From Brevibacillus brevis NBRC 100599 (GTDB taxonomy: Bacteria > Bacillota > Bacilli > Brevibacillales > Brevibacillaceae): a stretch of DNA of 64,000 nucleotides. The stretch covers positions 81,001 through 145,000 of the forward strand of contig NC_012491.1 of NCBI RefSeq assembly GCF_000010165.1. Direction: 5' to 3'. Positions 63,594 to 64,000 of the stretch are shown here, one piece after another. Each line of letters starts with the position of its first letter. The first letter of the stretch is position 1. The position numbers and the translations under genes were made by a program. The notes beneath the pieces were generated by a model. That model had not been told where the DNA came from. It did not search any database and saw only the letters and a program-made list of their open reading frames with translations.

Positions 63594-63651
63594 GAACTTT
63601 TTAAGTTTATTTAAAAAAGTTCTTGCGTTTCAGATGAAAGCATGCTAACAT
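63594..63651 (+). promoter_or_regulatory. AT-rich hairpin and second tRNA promoter
   Basis: A 9-bp inverted repeat GAACTTTTT/AAAAAGTTC (63594-63602, 63614-63622) lies immediately before TTGCGT (63623-63628), 17-base spacer, TAACAT (63646-63651, extended TGC). This tandem P1/P2 layout is common for stable-RNA operons. Confidence 0.55.
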
Positions 63652-63703
63652 ATGAATTCTGAAAGGCAAACAAGCGGATCGCTTTGATCCACTTCAAATA
63701 TAC

Positions 63704-63796
63704 GGATGGATGTCCGAGCGGCCGAAGGAGCACGATTGGAAATCGTGTAGGCGGTGTCGAACCGTCTCGTGGGTTCAAATCCCACTCCATCCGCCA
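63704..63796 (+). tRNA. tRNA-Ser (GGA)
   Basis: Acceptor stem GGATGGA/TCCATCC, anticodon stem CACGA/TCGTG around TTGGAAA (anticodon GGA, 63738-63740), long variable arm, and TPsiC arm GTGGG-TTCAAAT-CCCAC. CCA is encoded (63794-63796). 93 bases, class II as expected for Ser. Confidence 0.97.
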
Positions 63797-63812
63797 TCAC
63801 TTTCTTAGCAAT

Positions 63813-63886
63813 GGCCCGTTGGTGAAGCGGTTTAACACAGCAGCCTTTCACGCTGTCATTCAGGGGTTCGAATCCCCTACGGGTCA
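63813..63886 (+). tRNA. tRNA-Glu (TTC)
   Basis: Acceptor GGCCCGT/ACGGGTC (one G-U), anticodon loop CTTTCAC with TTC at 63847-63849, TPsiC arm GGGG-TTCGAAT-CCCC. The discriminator A is followed by CCT, so the CCA end is not encoded. Confidence 0.95.
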
Positions 63887-63919
63887 CCTAGCAAAACGCC
63901 CTGCAATCGCAGGGGTTCT

Positions 63920-63995
63920 GGAGGCTTAGCTCAGCTGGGAGAGCATCTGCCTTACAAGCAGAGGGTCGGCGGTTCGATCCCGTCAGCCTCCACCA
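63920..63995 (+). tRNA. tRNA-Val (TAC)
   Basis: Acceptor GGAGGCT/AGCCTCC, anticodon stem TCTGC/GCAGA with loop CTTACAA (anticodon TAC), TPsiC loop TTCGATC. CCA is encoded at 63993-63995. More tRNA genes may follow beyond the window. Confidence 0.97.
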
Positions 63996-64000
63996 CTTAT

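Overview
The window looks like a chromosomal segment of an endospore-forming Firmicute, most likely Brevibacillus or a close Paenibacillaceae relative. This rests on its sporulation genes (gin, fin, yabP, yabQ, spoIIE, spoVT, spoVG, sspF), a T-box leader on metG, AbrB-type regulators, strong AGGAGG ribosome binding sites, and a gene order that follows the Bacillus subtilis replication-origin-proximal region from tmk to coaX almost gene for gene. The species assignment is inference; no search was possible. Nearly everything is on the + strand.

Layout. 1-384: C-terminal end of a nucleotide-sugar dehydrogenase. 445-8107: gin, a PLP-dependent decarboxylase, tmk, darA, yaaR, holB, ricT, yabA, yabB, yazA, rsmI (DNA replication, c-di-AMP signalling, tRNA/rRNA modification). 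8238-9197: a methyltransferase and convergent abrB. 9589-19483: T-box/metG, tatD, yabE, rnmV, rsmA, veg, sspF, ispE, purR, ridA, spoVG. A CobW-type GTPase (- strand) interrupts the conserved order before glmU, prs, ctc, pth, fin and mfd (20750-28468). A PrsA-like lipoprotein precedes spoVT, yabM, yabN and yabO (28509-33889).

33999-41415 is an accessory block between yabO and yabP, which are neighbours in B. subtilis. It carries a DUF2157/GDYXXLXY membrane protein, an MFS exporter divergent from an SgrR-type regulator, and a secreted four-repeat surface protein. 41539-50682 resumes the sporulation/division order: yabP, yabQ, divIC, a degraded yabR, spoIIE with a Spo0A-type promoter, yabS, yabT, a split ThrE-like exporter, tilS, hpt; ftsH follows. 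53051-62947 holds a HAD phosphatase, nadA, a PCYCGC lipoprotein, the zinc uptake operon znuA/znuC/znuB with its Fur-family regulator, nadB, nadC, coaX and a GNAT acetyltransferase. The window ends in a tRNA cluster (Ser-GGA, Glu-TTC, Val-TAC).

Least explained signals. (1) A 42-codon minus-strand ORF at 63159-63287 encodes a hydrophobic-then-cationic peptide. It has an extended -10 promoter, a Shine-Dalgarno locked in a GUAA-capped hairpin, a terminator over its stop codon and a possible converging antisense RNA: the layout of a type I toxin-antitoxin module. (2) A 211-nt element at 52788-52998 between ftsH and the HAD gene is closed by a perfect 18-bp helix and holds several nested helices. 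(3) A terminator-like hairpin buries the ctc ribosome binding site. (4) A repeated operator-like motif lies around the zinc genes.
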